Of a stretch of DNA of 64,000 nt, positions 7,887 to 16,630 are shown in pieces (position 1 is the first letter of the stretch; each line of letters opens with the position of its first letter). The notes under the pieces were generated by a model, which saw nothing but the letters and a program-made list of their open reading frames with translations, searched no databases and had not been told where the DNA came from. The stretch is from Psychromonas ossibalaenae ATCC BAA-1528 (lineage in GTDB: Bacteria; Pseudomonadota; Gammaproteobacteria; Enterobacterales; Psychromonadaceae). Location of the stretch: positions 17,571 through 81,570 of the forward strand of contig NZ_KB906987.1 of NCBI RefSeq assembly GCF_000381745.1, given 5' to 3'. Position numbers and translations under genes: made by a program.

Positions 7887-10385
7887 ATGTTAGATTTCCA
7901 GTTCACCTGTCCGTTAGTAAACGGTATTCATGCGCGTCCAGCGACCGAAATTGAACAGCGTGCTGCTAAGTTTGAAGCACAAATCACTATTATGAATCTG
8001 AGCAAAGATACTACAGCTAACGCAAAAAGCGTGTTGTCTATGATCGGCGCCGACATTCTGTTTGATGATTTGTGTCAATTTGTTTTCCAGGGAAGTGATG
8101 AAAATCAGGCTTATGATTTTTTTAAAAGCTTTGTAGATAACGAACTTGCAGATATCGACGGCCCTGTAGAGCGCGCAGTCCCTGCTGATGTTATGCAGGA
8201 TTTACCGTTATTCTTAGAAAAAGCACAACCGCAGTTTTTACGTGGTAAAGCAGCCAGCAGCGGTATCGGTCGTGGTAAACCGGTTATTATCGGCCAGATT
8301 GATCTGCACAGTATTGCCGGACAGTATCCGGCAGCAGACAGCTGTGAAAATACAAAAATGATTAACAGTGCGCTGCTTAAAACAACCACTGCTCTGGAAT
8401 ATGAAATTGAGCATGCAGGTACGGATGCGAAGGCGGTTTTAGATGCGCATCTGGCAATTATTAAAGATACGCAGCTGCAGGATACGATTAATAAACATAT
8501 AGATGCATTCAATGCGTGTGCTGTAGTTGCCCTGGCTAGTGATGAAATCTGTCAGACACTTGAAGGCAGTTCAAGCAGTTATCTGCGTGAAAGGGCACTG
8601 GATATCCGTGATATTGCCAGCCGTATTGTTGAAAATATAACAGGTGAAAAAATCAGCACTGATCTGAGTCTGACAGAAGGCAGCGTAATAATTTCAGAAG
8701 GTCTGCTGACACCAAGCCAGTTGTTAGCTCTGCCGAAAGAGATGATTAAAGGTCTGGTGATGGGCGACGGTGGTGATACTTCACATACGGTGATCCTGGC
8801 CCGTTCATTTAATATCCCGACATTAACCGCTGTAGAGAAAGCGGTGCAGCTGTGCAGCGCTGCGCAGGAAGTGATTGTTGATGCCAGAGCCGGCGTGCTT
8901 ATTGCTGACGCCAATGAAATGACCAACAAATATTATCAGCTGGAAGCTGTTAAACAGGAGAAGATCGAAACACGTTTATCTAAATTTAAAAGTACGGCTG
9001 TTTCTACTTCTGACCAGGCTGAGTTAAATATTTCTGCGAATATCGTTACCTCTAACGAGATCCTCTCCTCTTTAGAAGCCGGGGCCGACGGCATCGGTTT
9101 ATTTAGAACGGAAATGCTGTTTTGTGAACGTGCCGTACCGCCGACTGAAGAAGAACAGTTCGAGCATTACAAATTTGTTGTAGAAAATGCGGCAGGTAAA
9201 AAAGCCGTTATCCGCACACTTGATATCGGCGGAGATAAACCCTGCGAATACATGGGACTGCCTGAAGAGGAAAACCCGTTCCTGGGTTACCGGGCGATTC
9301 GTATGTATCCGGAATACGAAGATATTATCAAAACCCAGTTTAGAGCACTGGTTCGTGCCGGCGAATTTGGCGAAGTCTCGATTATGGTGCCGATGATTTC
9401 AAATCTTGATGAAATCAAATGGATCCGCAATATGCTTGATGTTGTTACTGCGGAAGTCTGTGCCGATATAAATAAAACCGTCAGCGTATCGCTGGGTATT
9501 ATGGTGGAGGTGCCGTCAACATTATATTTACTGGAAAAAGCCTCTTCCTATATCGATTTTGTTTCCATCGGCAGCAATGATCTTACCCAGTACTTCCTGG
9601 CCTGTGACCGTGGTAATAAGAATATAGCGAATCTTTATAATCACCTGGATCCGAGTTTTCTGAGACTGGTGCGCGATATTATTGCTAACGCGGATCAGGC
9701 TGGACTGCGAGTCAGCCTATGTGGTGAAATGGCTTCTGATCCGATTGCTCAGCCGCTGCTGATTGGAGCTGGTTTACGTAACTTCAGTATGTCAGCGTCA
9801 CTTATCGGCAAATCAAAAGAGCGGCTTTGTGCACTTAATGCATCAGACTGTCGGGCACTTCTCGCAAAAGCGATTGACGCGGACAATCCGGCACAAGTCA
9901 CTGCATTGGTGGAGAAATTCACGGCAGCAGATAAACAGATGCCGATTATGTGTAAGTCGCTTATCTTTACTAAGCAGGCTGTTTCCAGCAAAGAAGAAGC
10001 CATTAAACGCTTAACCGATAACCTTGAAGCCGAGCTGCGCATTCCTGTTGCCGGTAATGTTGAAAAAGCAATCTGGGAGCGTGAAGCGGTATTCTCAACG
10101 GCATTGGGGTTTTCTGTTGCTATTCCGCATTGTAAATCTGAGCATGTGAGTCAAAACAGCGTATCGGTAATGACCCTGGATAAAGAGATCGACTGGGGTA
10201 ATGATACCAGTATTGAACTGGTGATCATGCTGACCGTTAGTAAAGATGATAGCGATGATACGCATATGAAAATATTTTCTAAGATTGCACGCAAGCTGAT
10301 GCATGAAGATTTCAGAAGTTCGCTGATCGATTCTGATAATCCGGAAAATATTCTCCACACTCTGCAGGAAACGATTGCGGCCTAA
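7887..10385 (+). CDS. multiphosphoryl transfer protein HPr-EI-EIIA(Fru)
   Basis: 832 residues with three PTS modules. Residues 1-85 are HPr with GIHARPA (His15). EI spans about 120-670, with the phospho-His motif GGDTSHTVILAR, GLFRTEMLF, the LGIMVEVPS region and the catalytic SLCGEMASDP Cys loop. The C terminus (about 690-832) is fructose-type EIIA with VAIPHCKSEH carrying the active His. It would take phosphate from PEP and deliver it to the EIIB at 3767, making the operon independent of the housekeeping HPr/EI. The domain order (HPr-EI-EIIA) differs from classical FruB (EIIA-HPr). Confidence 0.9.
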   Translation: MLDFQFTCPLVNGIHARPATEIEQRAAKFEAQITIMNLSKDTTANAKSVLSMIGADILFDDLCQFVFQGSDENQAYDFFKSFVDNELADIDGPVERAVPADVMQDLPLFLEKAQPQFLRGKAASSGIGRGKPVIIGQIDLHSIAGQYPAADSCENTKMINSALLKTTTALEYEIEHAGTDAKAVLDAHLAIIKDTQLQDTINKHIDAFNACAVVALASDEICQTLEGSSSSYLRERALDIRDIASRIVENITGEKISTDLSLTEGSVIISEGLLTPSQLLALPKEMIKGLVMGDGGDTSHTVILARSFNIPTLTAVEKAVQLCSAAQEVIVDARAGVLIADANEMTNKYYQLEAVKQEKIETRLSKFKSTAVSTSDQAELNISANIVTSNEILSSLEAGADGIGLFRTEMLFCERAVPPTEEEQFEHYKFVVENAAGKKAVIRTLDIGGDKPCEYMGLPEEENPFLGYRAIRMYPEYEDIIKTQFRALVRAGEFGEVSIMVPMISNLDEIKWIRNMLDVVTAEVCADINKTVSVSLGIMVEVPSTLYLLEKASSYIDFVSIGSNDLTQYFLACDRGNKNIANLYNHLDPSFLRLVRDIIANADQAGLRVSLCGEMASDPIAQPLLIGAGLRNFSMSASLIGKSKERLCALNASDCRALLAKAIDADNPAQVTALVEKFTAADKQMPIMCKSLIFTKQAVSSKEEAIKRLTDNLEAELRIPVAGNVEKAIWEREAVFSTALGFSVAIPHCKSEHVSQNSVSVMTLDKEIDWGNDTSIELVIMLTVSKDDSDDTHMKIFSKIARKLMHEDFRSSLIDSDNPENILHTLQETIAA

Positions 10386-10388
10386 CTA

Positions 10389-10431
10389 AGGAAGGCTGGT
10401 TATTCCCGGGCATCTGGGGATAACCGGCTTT
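10389..10431. terminator. long intraoperonic hairpin
   Basis: A 16-bp stem with three G-U pairs and an 8-base loop (AAGGCTGGTTATTCCC with GGGGATAACCGGCTTT). It fills most of the gap before the MFS gene. There is no U run, so mRNA stabilisation or attenuation is as likely as termination. Confidence 0.5.
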
Positions 10432-10439
10432 AATACCAT

Positions 10440-11633
10440 ATGAAAAATAATCGTACTTTTACCCTTATACTGCTGGCAATGACCTTTTTTACCTGGGGCC
10501 TGCTGACTTCTGCAAATAGTATTTTGGTGCCGCACTTTCAAGATCTGTTCGATTTGAGTTATAAACAGTCGATGTTTGTGCAGATTGCCTTTTATCTGGC
10601 TCCTTTCCTGGCATGCATACCAACATCGATAATGATGAACAGATGCGGCTATAAAATGACTTTGTCAATGTCTCTGGTTTTTACTGCTGTCGGAGCTGCT
10701 CTGTTCTTTTGTGCTGTTTCTTTCGGCTCATTCAGCGGGGCACTTCTGGCTATTTTTATTCTCGCACTGGGAGTTGCCGCCATGCAGGTCGTTGCTAACC
10801 CCTATGTAACCCAGCTTGGTGAAGCGGCATCTGCACCAAGAAGGTTAACCTTTACTTCATCGATTAACTCGCTGGGTACAACGCTGGCTCCTCTGTTTAT
10901 CGGGATGACTTTAGTCACTCTGGGTATTGCGAATCTTTATCTCGGCATCGCTTTTGCTGTTTTAACGCTGGCGGCTGTTATCTTCAAAAGTAATATTCAG
11001 GATTTCAAAAGTGAACTGCAGAGTAATTTTATCGGGCAGATGCAGGCACTGTTTAAACAGAAGAATTTCATGCTCGGCGCCTGTACTATTTTTGTCTACG
11101 TTGGTGTTGAGGTGAGTATAGGCACCGTTACTATCAGTTATCTTACAGATAAAAATACTGCCGCGCTCGCGCCGTCAACCGCAATGACGCTGATCAGCCT
11201 GTACTGGGGCGGTTCAATGTTCGGCCGTTTTGCATACAGTGCATTCAGTCAGTACATCGAGCCCTCTAAGGCATTAGGTTTCAGTGCCTGCTGCGCTTCG
11301 ATGCTGATTATTTTTGCCATATTAAACAGCAGTATTTATGGCGGTGCAGCCTTAATCATTGTCGGCTTGTGTAACTCGTTTATGTATCCGGTTATTTTCT
11401 CGAAATCCATTGAAGGTTTAGGCGCTCTTACCGGCAGCGCCTCTGCGGTTCTTATTATGTGCGGTATCGGTGGTGGAGTTGTGCCGTTTATACAGGCAGT
11501 AATGGTTGATTTTACCAATGTAAGAATGAGTTACATGGTGCCTTTATGCGGCTATTTATTGATTTTAATTTACAGTGTCTACAGTAGGAAAAATGCAGTC
11601 GGCCAGCAGTATAACCAGGAGATTCGCGGATGA
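10440..11633 (+). CDS. MFS sugar transporter, FucP-like family
   Basis: 397 residues with 12 predicted membrane segments. LILLAMTFFTWGLLTSANSI and the segment VAAMQVVANPYVTQLG are hallmarks of the fucose/glucose-galactose:H+ symporter family. It probably takes up a free sugar such as mannose (or an unphosphorylated glycoside), complementing the PTS. It lies 54 bases after the PTS fusion gene, and its stop overlaps the start of manA. Substrate not determinable from sequence. Confidence 0.8.
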   Translation: MKNNRTFTLILLAMTFFTWGLLTSANSILVPHFQDLFDLSYKQSMFVQIAFYLAPFLACIPTSIMMNRCGYKMTLSMSLVFTAVGAALFFCAVSFGSFSGALLAIFILALGVAAMQVVANPYVTQLGEAASAPRRLTFTSSINSLGTTLAPLFIGMTLVTLGIANLYLGIAFAVLTLAAVIFKSNIQDFKSELQSNFIGQMQALFKQKNFMLGACTIFVYVGVEVSIGTVTISYLTDKNTAALAPSTAMTLISLYWGGSMFGRFAYSAFSQYIEPSKALGFSACCASMLIIFAILNSSIYGGAALIIVGLCNSFMYPVIFSKSIEGLGALTGSASAVLIMCGIGGGVVPFIQAVMVDFTNVRMSYMVPLCGYLLILIYSVYSRKNAVGQQYNQEIRG

Positions 11634-12820
11634 TTTATTTGCCTTTTTATAAAATGACTAACACTATTCAGAATTATGAGTGGGGCAGTAAAACCGCTAT
11701 GCAGGGCCTGTTTGCTTTTAAGAATAAAACGCAGCAGACACAGGCGGAATTATGGATGGGCGCGCATGCTAACGGCTGTTCACTGCTGTCGACTGGAGAG
11801 GGAGTAATAAAACTGTCTGATTTTATAGCGCAGGATCCGCACCTGATATTAGGAAAAAAAACGGCTGATGAATTTGGACAGTTACCTTACCTGTTTAAAG
11901 TTCTGGCCGCAGAGAAGGCCTTGTCTGTCCAGGTTCATCCTAATAAGCAGCAGGCGCAGGCTGGTTTTGCAAAAGAAAATAAATTAGCTGTCCCGCATAA
12001 TGCTTTTAATCGTAACTATAAGGATGCTAATCATAAACCCGAGGTTGTCTTTGCTTTGACTGAATACCTGGCAATGAACGGCTTTCGTGATATGCAGCAG
12101 ATAGTCGAATACTTTCAGCCTATCAATATCCTGGAAATAAAGCCGCTGCTGCAGGCTTTTAGCGCTGATTTCACGGCAGGCGGTCTACAGGACTTTTTTC
12201 AGGCAATGTTATTACTTGAAGGCGGGCGGAAAACTCGTGCCGTTCAAGCATTAATGGTTTATGCGCAGGATAATCTGCATCAGCCTTTGTTTTCTTTGAT
12301 TGCTGAATTAGGCCGACAGTACCCCGGGGATATTGGTCTGTTTTCACCGCTGATGATGAACGTGCTGACACTGCAGCCGGGAGAGGCGATGTTTCTGGAT
12401 GCTTGTACGCCGCATGCTTATATCAAAGGAACCGGACTGGAAATTATGGCAAATTCTGACAATGTACTACGGGCGGGGTTAACTCCTAAGTATATTGATG
12501 TGCCGGAACTGCTGGCTAATACTATTTTCTGCAGCAAAGCCGCTGAGGATCTGTTATTAAAACCGCAGGCAGACGCCGGCTGGCAGAATTATGTTGTGCC
12601 TGTCAGCGATTTTAAATTGAGCATTGCAGATAACGTAGAGGATCTTTGTGTAAAGGTTAACAGCGCCGAAATTATTTTTGCAGTTGATGCGCCGGTCAGG
12701 CTGAGTCACAGAGATGAAAACACAATCACGATTAATAAAGGTGAGTCGCTGTTTATTCCAGCTTATGCCGGTGACTATCAGGTCAGCAGCTCCGGGCAGT
12801 TAGCCCGAGCCTATAATTAA
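11630..12820 (+). CDS. manA: mannose-6-phosphate isomerase, class I
   Basis: 396 residues. Zinc ligands are visible in QVHPNKQQA and NHKPEVVFAL, and the active-site stretches CTPHAYIKGTGLEIMANSDN and VLRAGLTPKYID are typical of type I phosphomannose isomerases. It converts mannose-6-P released by the GH38 enzyme to fructose-6-P. The AGGAG SD lies within the end of the MFS gene (ATGA overlap), so it is the last gene of the operon. Confidence 0.93.
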   Translation: MIYLPFYKMTNTIQNYEWGSKTAMQGLFAFKNKTQQTQAELWMGAHANGCSLLSTGEGVIKLSDFIAQDPHLILGKKTADEFGQLPYLFKVLAAEKALSVQVHPNKQQAQAGFAKENKLAVPHNAFNRNYKDANHKPEVVFALTEYLAMNGFRDMQQIVEYFQPINILEIKPLLQAFSADFTAGGLQDFFQAMLLLEGGRKTRAVQALMVYAQDNLHQPLFSLIAELGRQYPGDIGLFSPLMMNVLTLQPGEAMFLDACTPHAYIKGTGLEIMANSDNVLRAGLTPKYIDVPELLANTIFCSKAAEDLLLKPQADAGWQNYVVPVSDFKLSIADNVEDLCVKVNSAEIIFAVDAPVRLSHRDENTITINKGESLFIPAYAGDYQVSSSGQLARAYN

Positions 12821-12838
12821 ACTGCTGTAATATATTAG

Positions 12839-12871
12839 ATGCAGTGAAACCTATTAGAGTTTCAACTGCAT
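12839..12871. terminator. hairpin between convergent manA and ABC exporter genes
   Basis: ATGCAGTGAAAC pairs with GTTTCAACTGCAT apart from one bulge, in the short gap between two converging genes. It plausibly ends both transcripts, although the U run is poor. Confidence 0.5.
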
Positions 12872-12887
12872 TCTTCAGTACTTAAAC

Positions 12888-14684
12888 CTAGTGTGACTGA
12901 ACTGTGCCGTACAGAGTCTGGTACAAACCATCCTGTTCAACTAAATCAATATGCGTACCCGACTGTGTGACCTTGCCTTCCTCTAATACATAAATAATAT
13001 CAGCCTGTTTTACTGCCGAGAGACGATGCGCCACAATCAGGGTGGTTCGGCCTGCTAAAAAGGTATTTAAGGCATGATGCAGGGCGCTTTCAGTGGCGGT
13101 ATCCAGTGCCGAAGTGGCTTCATCCAAAATTACAAACTGCGGATCGCTTAAGACCATGCGTGCGATAGCAACGCGCTGGCGCTGCCCGCCGGAAAGGCGT
13201 ATGCCCTGACGACCAAGCTGTGTATCTAACCCCTCGGTCAGCTGTTCCATCAGATCACTGAGCTGCGCGACATTCAGCGCCTGCCATAATAAAGAATCAC
13301 TGTAAGCCGCGCCTAAGGCTAAATTATTACGCAGGCTGTCGTTAAACAGAACCGGCTGCTGTAATACCACGGAAATATTATCGCGGATGATATCAAAACC
13401 TATATCAGTGCTTTTCTGACCGTTAAACAGAATCTCACCGCTGCTGTGCTGATAAACACCGATTAATAACTGAATTAAAGTCGATTTTCCCCCACCGCTG
13501 GAGCCTACCAGGGCAACCTTTTTACCCGCAGGAATATGCAGGGAGAGATCATTTAATACCCGGCTTTCCGCATCGTAGGAAAAGTTCAAATTATTAATCT
13601 GTATGTCGGTACTGCTGCTGTTAATAAACGGGTTTACTTTACTGACCGGGCGGCGCTCTTCTTCAACCTGTAATAATGAGTTAATACGCTTGATGGCGAC
13701 TGCTGCGCCGTACCAGGAGAACTGGATATTAAGTAACTCCTGCACCGGGGAAAGCATAAACCACAGGTAGCCGAAAACAGCAAAAATCTGACCTATGGTT
13801 AAATCGCTCATTAATACCATCAACATGGCGACAGCCCGAAACAGTTCAAAACCTAATAAAAACAGTAAAAAAGAAAAGCGTCCGGCGGCTTCACTCTGCC
13901 AGGCATATTTGTCGGCGCTGCTGCGGATATCATCTGCCTGGCCCTTAAGCTGATTCAGAAACTCTTTTTCCCGGTTGGAAGCGCGCAGCTGATAGATGCC
14001 GTCTAAGGTTTCAATTAAACGATTTTGAAATTTCTCAAAGGACTGGTTCTCTTTTTTCTTAAGGTGTTTTACACGAGAGCCTAATTTACGTGAGAAAAAT
14101 ACCACAAGCGGATTGACCAGAAGAATAAATAAACCTAAACGCCAGTCTATCCATAATAAAATGACCGCCGTACCCAGCACGGTTAAAAAGCTGACTAAAA
14201 AACGGCTCAGGGTAGTGCCGATAAACTGATCGATGGTTTCTATATCGGTGACAATATGTGCATTGATACCGCCGCTGCCGCGTGTTTCGTACTGACGAAT
14301 ACTGATGCGCCCTAATTTATCGATCAGTTTGGTACGGATGGTATAAGTAATGGTTTTTGATACCAGAGTGAACTGGCGGCTTTGTAATATATTCAGCACC
14401 TGGCTGGTGGTGCGCATTACAATTATGCACAGGAAGATAACCACAATATAGTTTGCCGGCTGCTGCCACTGCTGCGGTAAAAAACCATTCATAAAATCGA
14501 TGCCGCCGGCCGGATTGTGAAGCAGGACTTCATCTACCATTAACGGCATCAGCAGCGGAATAGGTACGCTGATCAGCGTTGCAATAATTGCGATGATATT
14601 GGCGCCTATCAGACGTTTTTTATGCTGTCCGGCTTTTTTTAACAGCCAGCTCCGGTCAATAAATTCATTTTTATAGTCTGTCAA
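12888..14684 (-). CDS. ABC exporter, fused permease and ATPase
   Basis: 598 residues. The N-terminal half is a six-helix exporter transmembrane domain. The C-terminal ATPase has Walker A GSSGGGKST, Q-loop VLQQP, signature LSGGQRQR, Walker B FVILDEATSALD and the H-loop VAHRLS. It is a half-transporter of the MsbA/multidrug type that should act as a dimer. The only upstream start in frame is TTG at 14684, with AGGAA 12 bases before it, so the true start is uncertain. A Fur-box-like sequence overlaps the start region, suggesting iron control and perhaps export of an iron-related molecule; the substrate is unknown. Confidence 0.85.
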   Translation of the reverse strand: MTDYKNEFIDRSWLLKKAGQHKKRLIGANIIAIIATLISVPIPLLMPLMVDEVLLHNPAGGIDFMNGFLPQQWQQPANYIVVIFLCIIVMRTTSQVLNILQSRQFTLVSKTITYTIRTKLIDKLGRISIRQYETRGSGGINAHIVTDIETIDQFIGTTLSRFLVSFLTVLGTAVILLWIDWRLGLFILLVNPLVVFFSRKLGSRVKHLKKKENQSFEKFQNRLIETLDGIYQLRASNREKEFLNQLKGQADDIRSSADKYAWQSEAAGRFSFLLFLLGFELFRAVAMLMVLMSDLTIGQIFAVFGYLWFMLSPVQELLNIQFSWYGAAVAIKRINSLLQVEEERRPVSKVNPFINSSSTDIQINNLNFSYDAESRVLNDLSLHIPAGKKVALVGSSGGGKSTLIQLLIGVYQHSSGEILFNGQKSTDIGFDIIRDNISVVLQQPVLFNDSLRNNLALGAAYSDSLLWQALNVAQLSDLMEQLTEGLDTQLGRQGIRLSGGQRQRVAIARMVLSDPQFVILDEATSALDTATESALHHALNTFLAGRTTLIVAHRLSAVKQADIIYVLEEGKVTQSGTHIDLVEQDGLYQTLYGTVQSH

Positions 14685-14700
14685 AATGATAATGATTCCT
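14684..14700. promoter_or_regulatory. Fur-box-like sequence at the ABC exporter start
   Basis: AAATGATAATGATTCC resembles the core of the Fur consensus (GATAATGATAATCATTATC), with one good half-site and a partial second. It overlaps the putative TTG start rather than lying at a normal promoter distance, so it may be chance or the gene may have a leaderless or shorter transcript. Confidence 0.4.
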
Positions 14701-14827
14701 GTTTTAGATTTGCATCTTATTGTACTTAGATTCTGCCTGCCATGTTAGATAAAAGCATAATGAATAAATTTAGTTTTTTGGCAGAGATGGCCATTATTTT
14801 AAATTATATTAAGCGTAGCGCTTTCTC

Positions 14828-14849
14828 TTGTTATGTTATAACATAACAA
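14828..14849. promoter_or_regulatory. Zur-type operator, perfect palindrome
   Basis: TTGTTATGTTA followed by its exact complement, a 22-bp perfect palindrome whose core ATGTTATAACAT matches the gammaproteobacterial Zur box. It lies 37 bases before the small ORF at 14886 and about 190 bases before the zinc-type ABC importer. Confidence 0.8.
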
Positions 14850-14885
14850 ACAAGATCTATTATCATTCAGCAAGAAGTCAATATT

Positions 14886-15026
14886 ATGAAAATTTTCAAT
14901 AATCTGTTTAATTACATTGGCAGAGCTGGGGCAGACTCTATTTTATTAAGCAGCATTACTTTTCGCTTAAGCATTGCTCTGGGTTTGTTATCCGTGCTCT
15001 GGTCAACTTTGTTTATCTGTTTTTAG
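14886..15026 (+). CDS. 46-aa small protein before zinc importer
   Basis: An ORF reading MKIFNNLFNYIGRAGADSIL and ending in a hydrophobic segment with VLWSTLFICF. One membrane helix is likely. It is positioned between the Zur box and the ATPase gene, 9 bases before that gene's start, so it should be transcribed with the importer. The upstream SD is weak (AAGAAG, about 11 bases before the ATG). It is not a family I recognise: it could be a small accessory membrane protein or a translated leader. Confidence 0.5.
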   Translation: MKIFNNLFNYIGRAGADSILLSSITFRLSIALGLLSVLWSTLFICF

Positions 15027-15035
15027 GTCGGAAAA

Positions 15036-15743
15036 GTGATTAAAATATCGAAGTTAACGGTACATTACCAAAATGTTCTTGCGTTAGAAAATGTCGACAC
15101 TGAGATTCACCAAGGTGAGATGATTGCAATCGTCGGTGCCAATGGGGCCGGAAAGTCTACTCTGCTTAAAGCAATTATGGCTCAAGTAAAAGCAGCTGCC
15201 GGCGGCGTTGAATTTAAGAAATTCGGATTGAAAAATATTGCTTACCTGCCGCAGAGCCAAAAAGTTGACCGCAGCTTTCCGATTACCGTTAAAGAGTTTG
15301 TATCCGCTGGAACATGGCGAAAAACGGGACTTTGGCGGGCATTCACCCCATTTTTAAATAAGCAGATGCTGGCTTGTTTACGTCAAGTGGGGCTTGAAAA
15401 CAGTGAACATAAGCAGATTGGCGAGCTTTCCGGGGGGCAGTTTCAGCGCATGTTATTTGCACGAATGCTTATTCAGGATGCACAGATCTTAATTTTAGAT
15501 GAACCTTTCAACTCGGTTGATATGCACACTACCCGGGATCTGGCTGCTGTTATCCAGGGCTGCCATGCTGCCGGTAAAACGGTGATTGCTGTGATCCATG
15601 ATATGCCGCTGGTAAAACAGTATTTTCCTGAAACGGCTCTGCTTGCCGGCAGGCTGATCGCCAAAGGGCCGACTGAGCAGGTATTAACGCAGGATAATAT
15701 GTGTAAAGCCGGTTTTCATCCCGCTACGGTTAATGAACTATGA
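15036..15743 (+). CDS. zinc-type ABC importer, ATP-binding protein
   Basis: 235 residues with Walker A GANGAGKST, Q-loop LPQSQ, signature LSGGQFQR, Walker B ILILDEPFNSVD and the H-loop VIHD. It belongs to the metal (Zn/Mn/Fe) importer ATPases such as ZnuC, MntB and AztA. The stop overlaps the permease start by four bases. The Zur palindrome upstream favours zinc. The first codon is GTG at 15036 after a GTCGGAAAA stretch. Confidence 0.88.
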   Translation: MIKISKLTVHYQNVLALENVDTEIHQGEMIAIVGANGAGKSTLLKAIMAQVKAAAGGVEFKKFGLKNIAYLPQSQKVDRSFPITVKEFVSAGTWRKTGLWRAFTPFLNKQMLACLRQVGLENSEHKQIGELSGGQFQRMLFARMLIQDAQILILDEPFNSVDMHTTRDLAAVIQGCHAAGKTVIAVIHDMPLVKQYFPETALLAGRLIAKGPTEQVLTQDNMCKAGFHPATVNEL

Positions 15744-16630
15744 CAAATGTGCTTTTCGAACTATTTATTGAACCTTTTTCTAATTATTCATTTATGTCCA
15801 GAGCCCTGTGGGGCTGCCTCGTCTTAAGTCTTAGCGCAGCACCTATTGGTGTTTTTCTGACCTTAAGAAAAATGAGCTTAACCGGGGATGCAATGGCACA
15901 TGCTATTTTACCCGGTGCGGCTGTCGGATTCCTGGTTTCCGGGCTTTCTATTTATGCAATGACCATCGGCGGTATTATTGCCGGCTGTATTGTGGCTTTA
16001 TTATCGGGTTTTGTAGCACGGCACAGCAAAGCAGAGGAAGACTCAAGTCTAGCTGCATTTTATCTGTTATCACTGGCGGTTGGTGTACTTATTATCTCTT
16101 CTAAAGGCAGCAGTGTAGATCTGCTGCATGTTCTTTTCGGATCTACGCTCGCTCTGAATAATGAAGCACTTTTTTTACTAACGAGCATTGCTACTGTCTC
16201 AACCTTAGCGCTGGCTTTGGTCTACCGTGCTTTAGTTCTGGAGTGCGTTGACCCGGACTTTTTTAAAACGGTGAGTCGGATGGGCGGGGCTGCCCATTAT
16301 ATTTTCCTGCTTTTAGTGGTTTTAAATTTAGTCGCGGGATTTCATGCGTTAGGCACATTAATGTCCGTGGGGTTAATGATTTTACCGGCAGCTGTTGCAC
16401 GATTCTGGACTAATCAGCTGGGGCCGATGATTTTGATTGCATTTTTGTGTGCATCGTTCAGCTGTTTATGCGGTTTATTACTTTCTTATCATTTTGCTCT
16501 AGCGGCCAGCCCTGCAATTATTCTGGTTCTTGGCGGGCTGTATATCACGTCCATCATTTTGATTAAGCAGCGTGATTTATTTTCAAAAAAACACACCTCT
16601 CTTTCATTATCGGGACAAACTAATGCGTAA
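15740..16630 (+). CDS. zinc-type ABC importer, permease
   Basis: 296 residues with about eight or nine membrane helices of the ABC-3 metal permease family. The typical stretches GVFLTLRKMSLTGDAMAHAILPGAAVGF and LMSVGLMILPAAVARFW are present. It forms the inner-membrane channel with the ATPase just upstream. It overlaps the binding-protein start by eight bases, so the three genes form one operon. Confidence 0.9.
   Translation: MTNVLFELFIEPFSNYSFMSRALWGCLVLSLSAAPIGVFLTLRKMSLTGDAMAHAILPGAAVGFLVSGLSIYAMTIGGIIAGCIVALLSGFVARHSKAEEDSSLAAFYLLSLAVGVLIISSKGSSVDLLHVLFGSTLALNNEALFLLTSIATVSTLALALVYRALVLECVDPDFFKTVSRMGGAAHYIFLLLVVLNLVAGFHALGTLMSVGLMILPAAVARFWTNQLGPMILIAFLCASFSCLCGLLLSYHFALAASPAIILVLGGLYITSIILIKQRDLFSKKHTSLSLSGQTNA

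Noticed and set aside
8111..8512. 133-codon minus-strand frame within the PTS fusion gene
   Set aside because: Shadow of the HPr-EI coding sequence; no SD or domain support.
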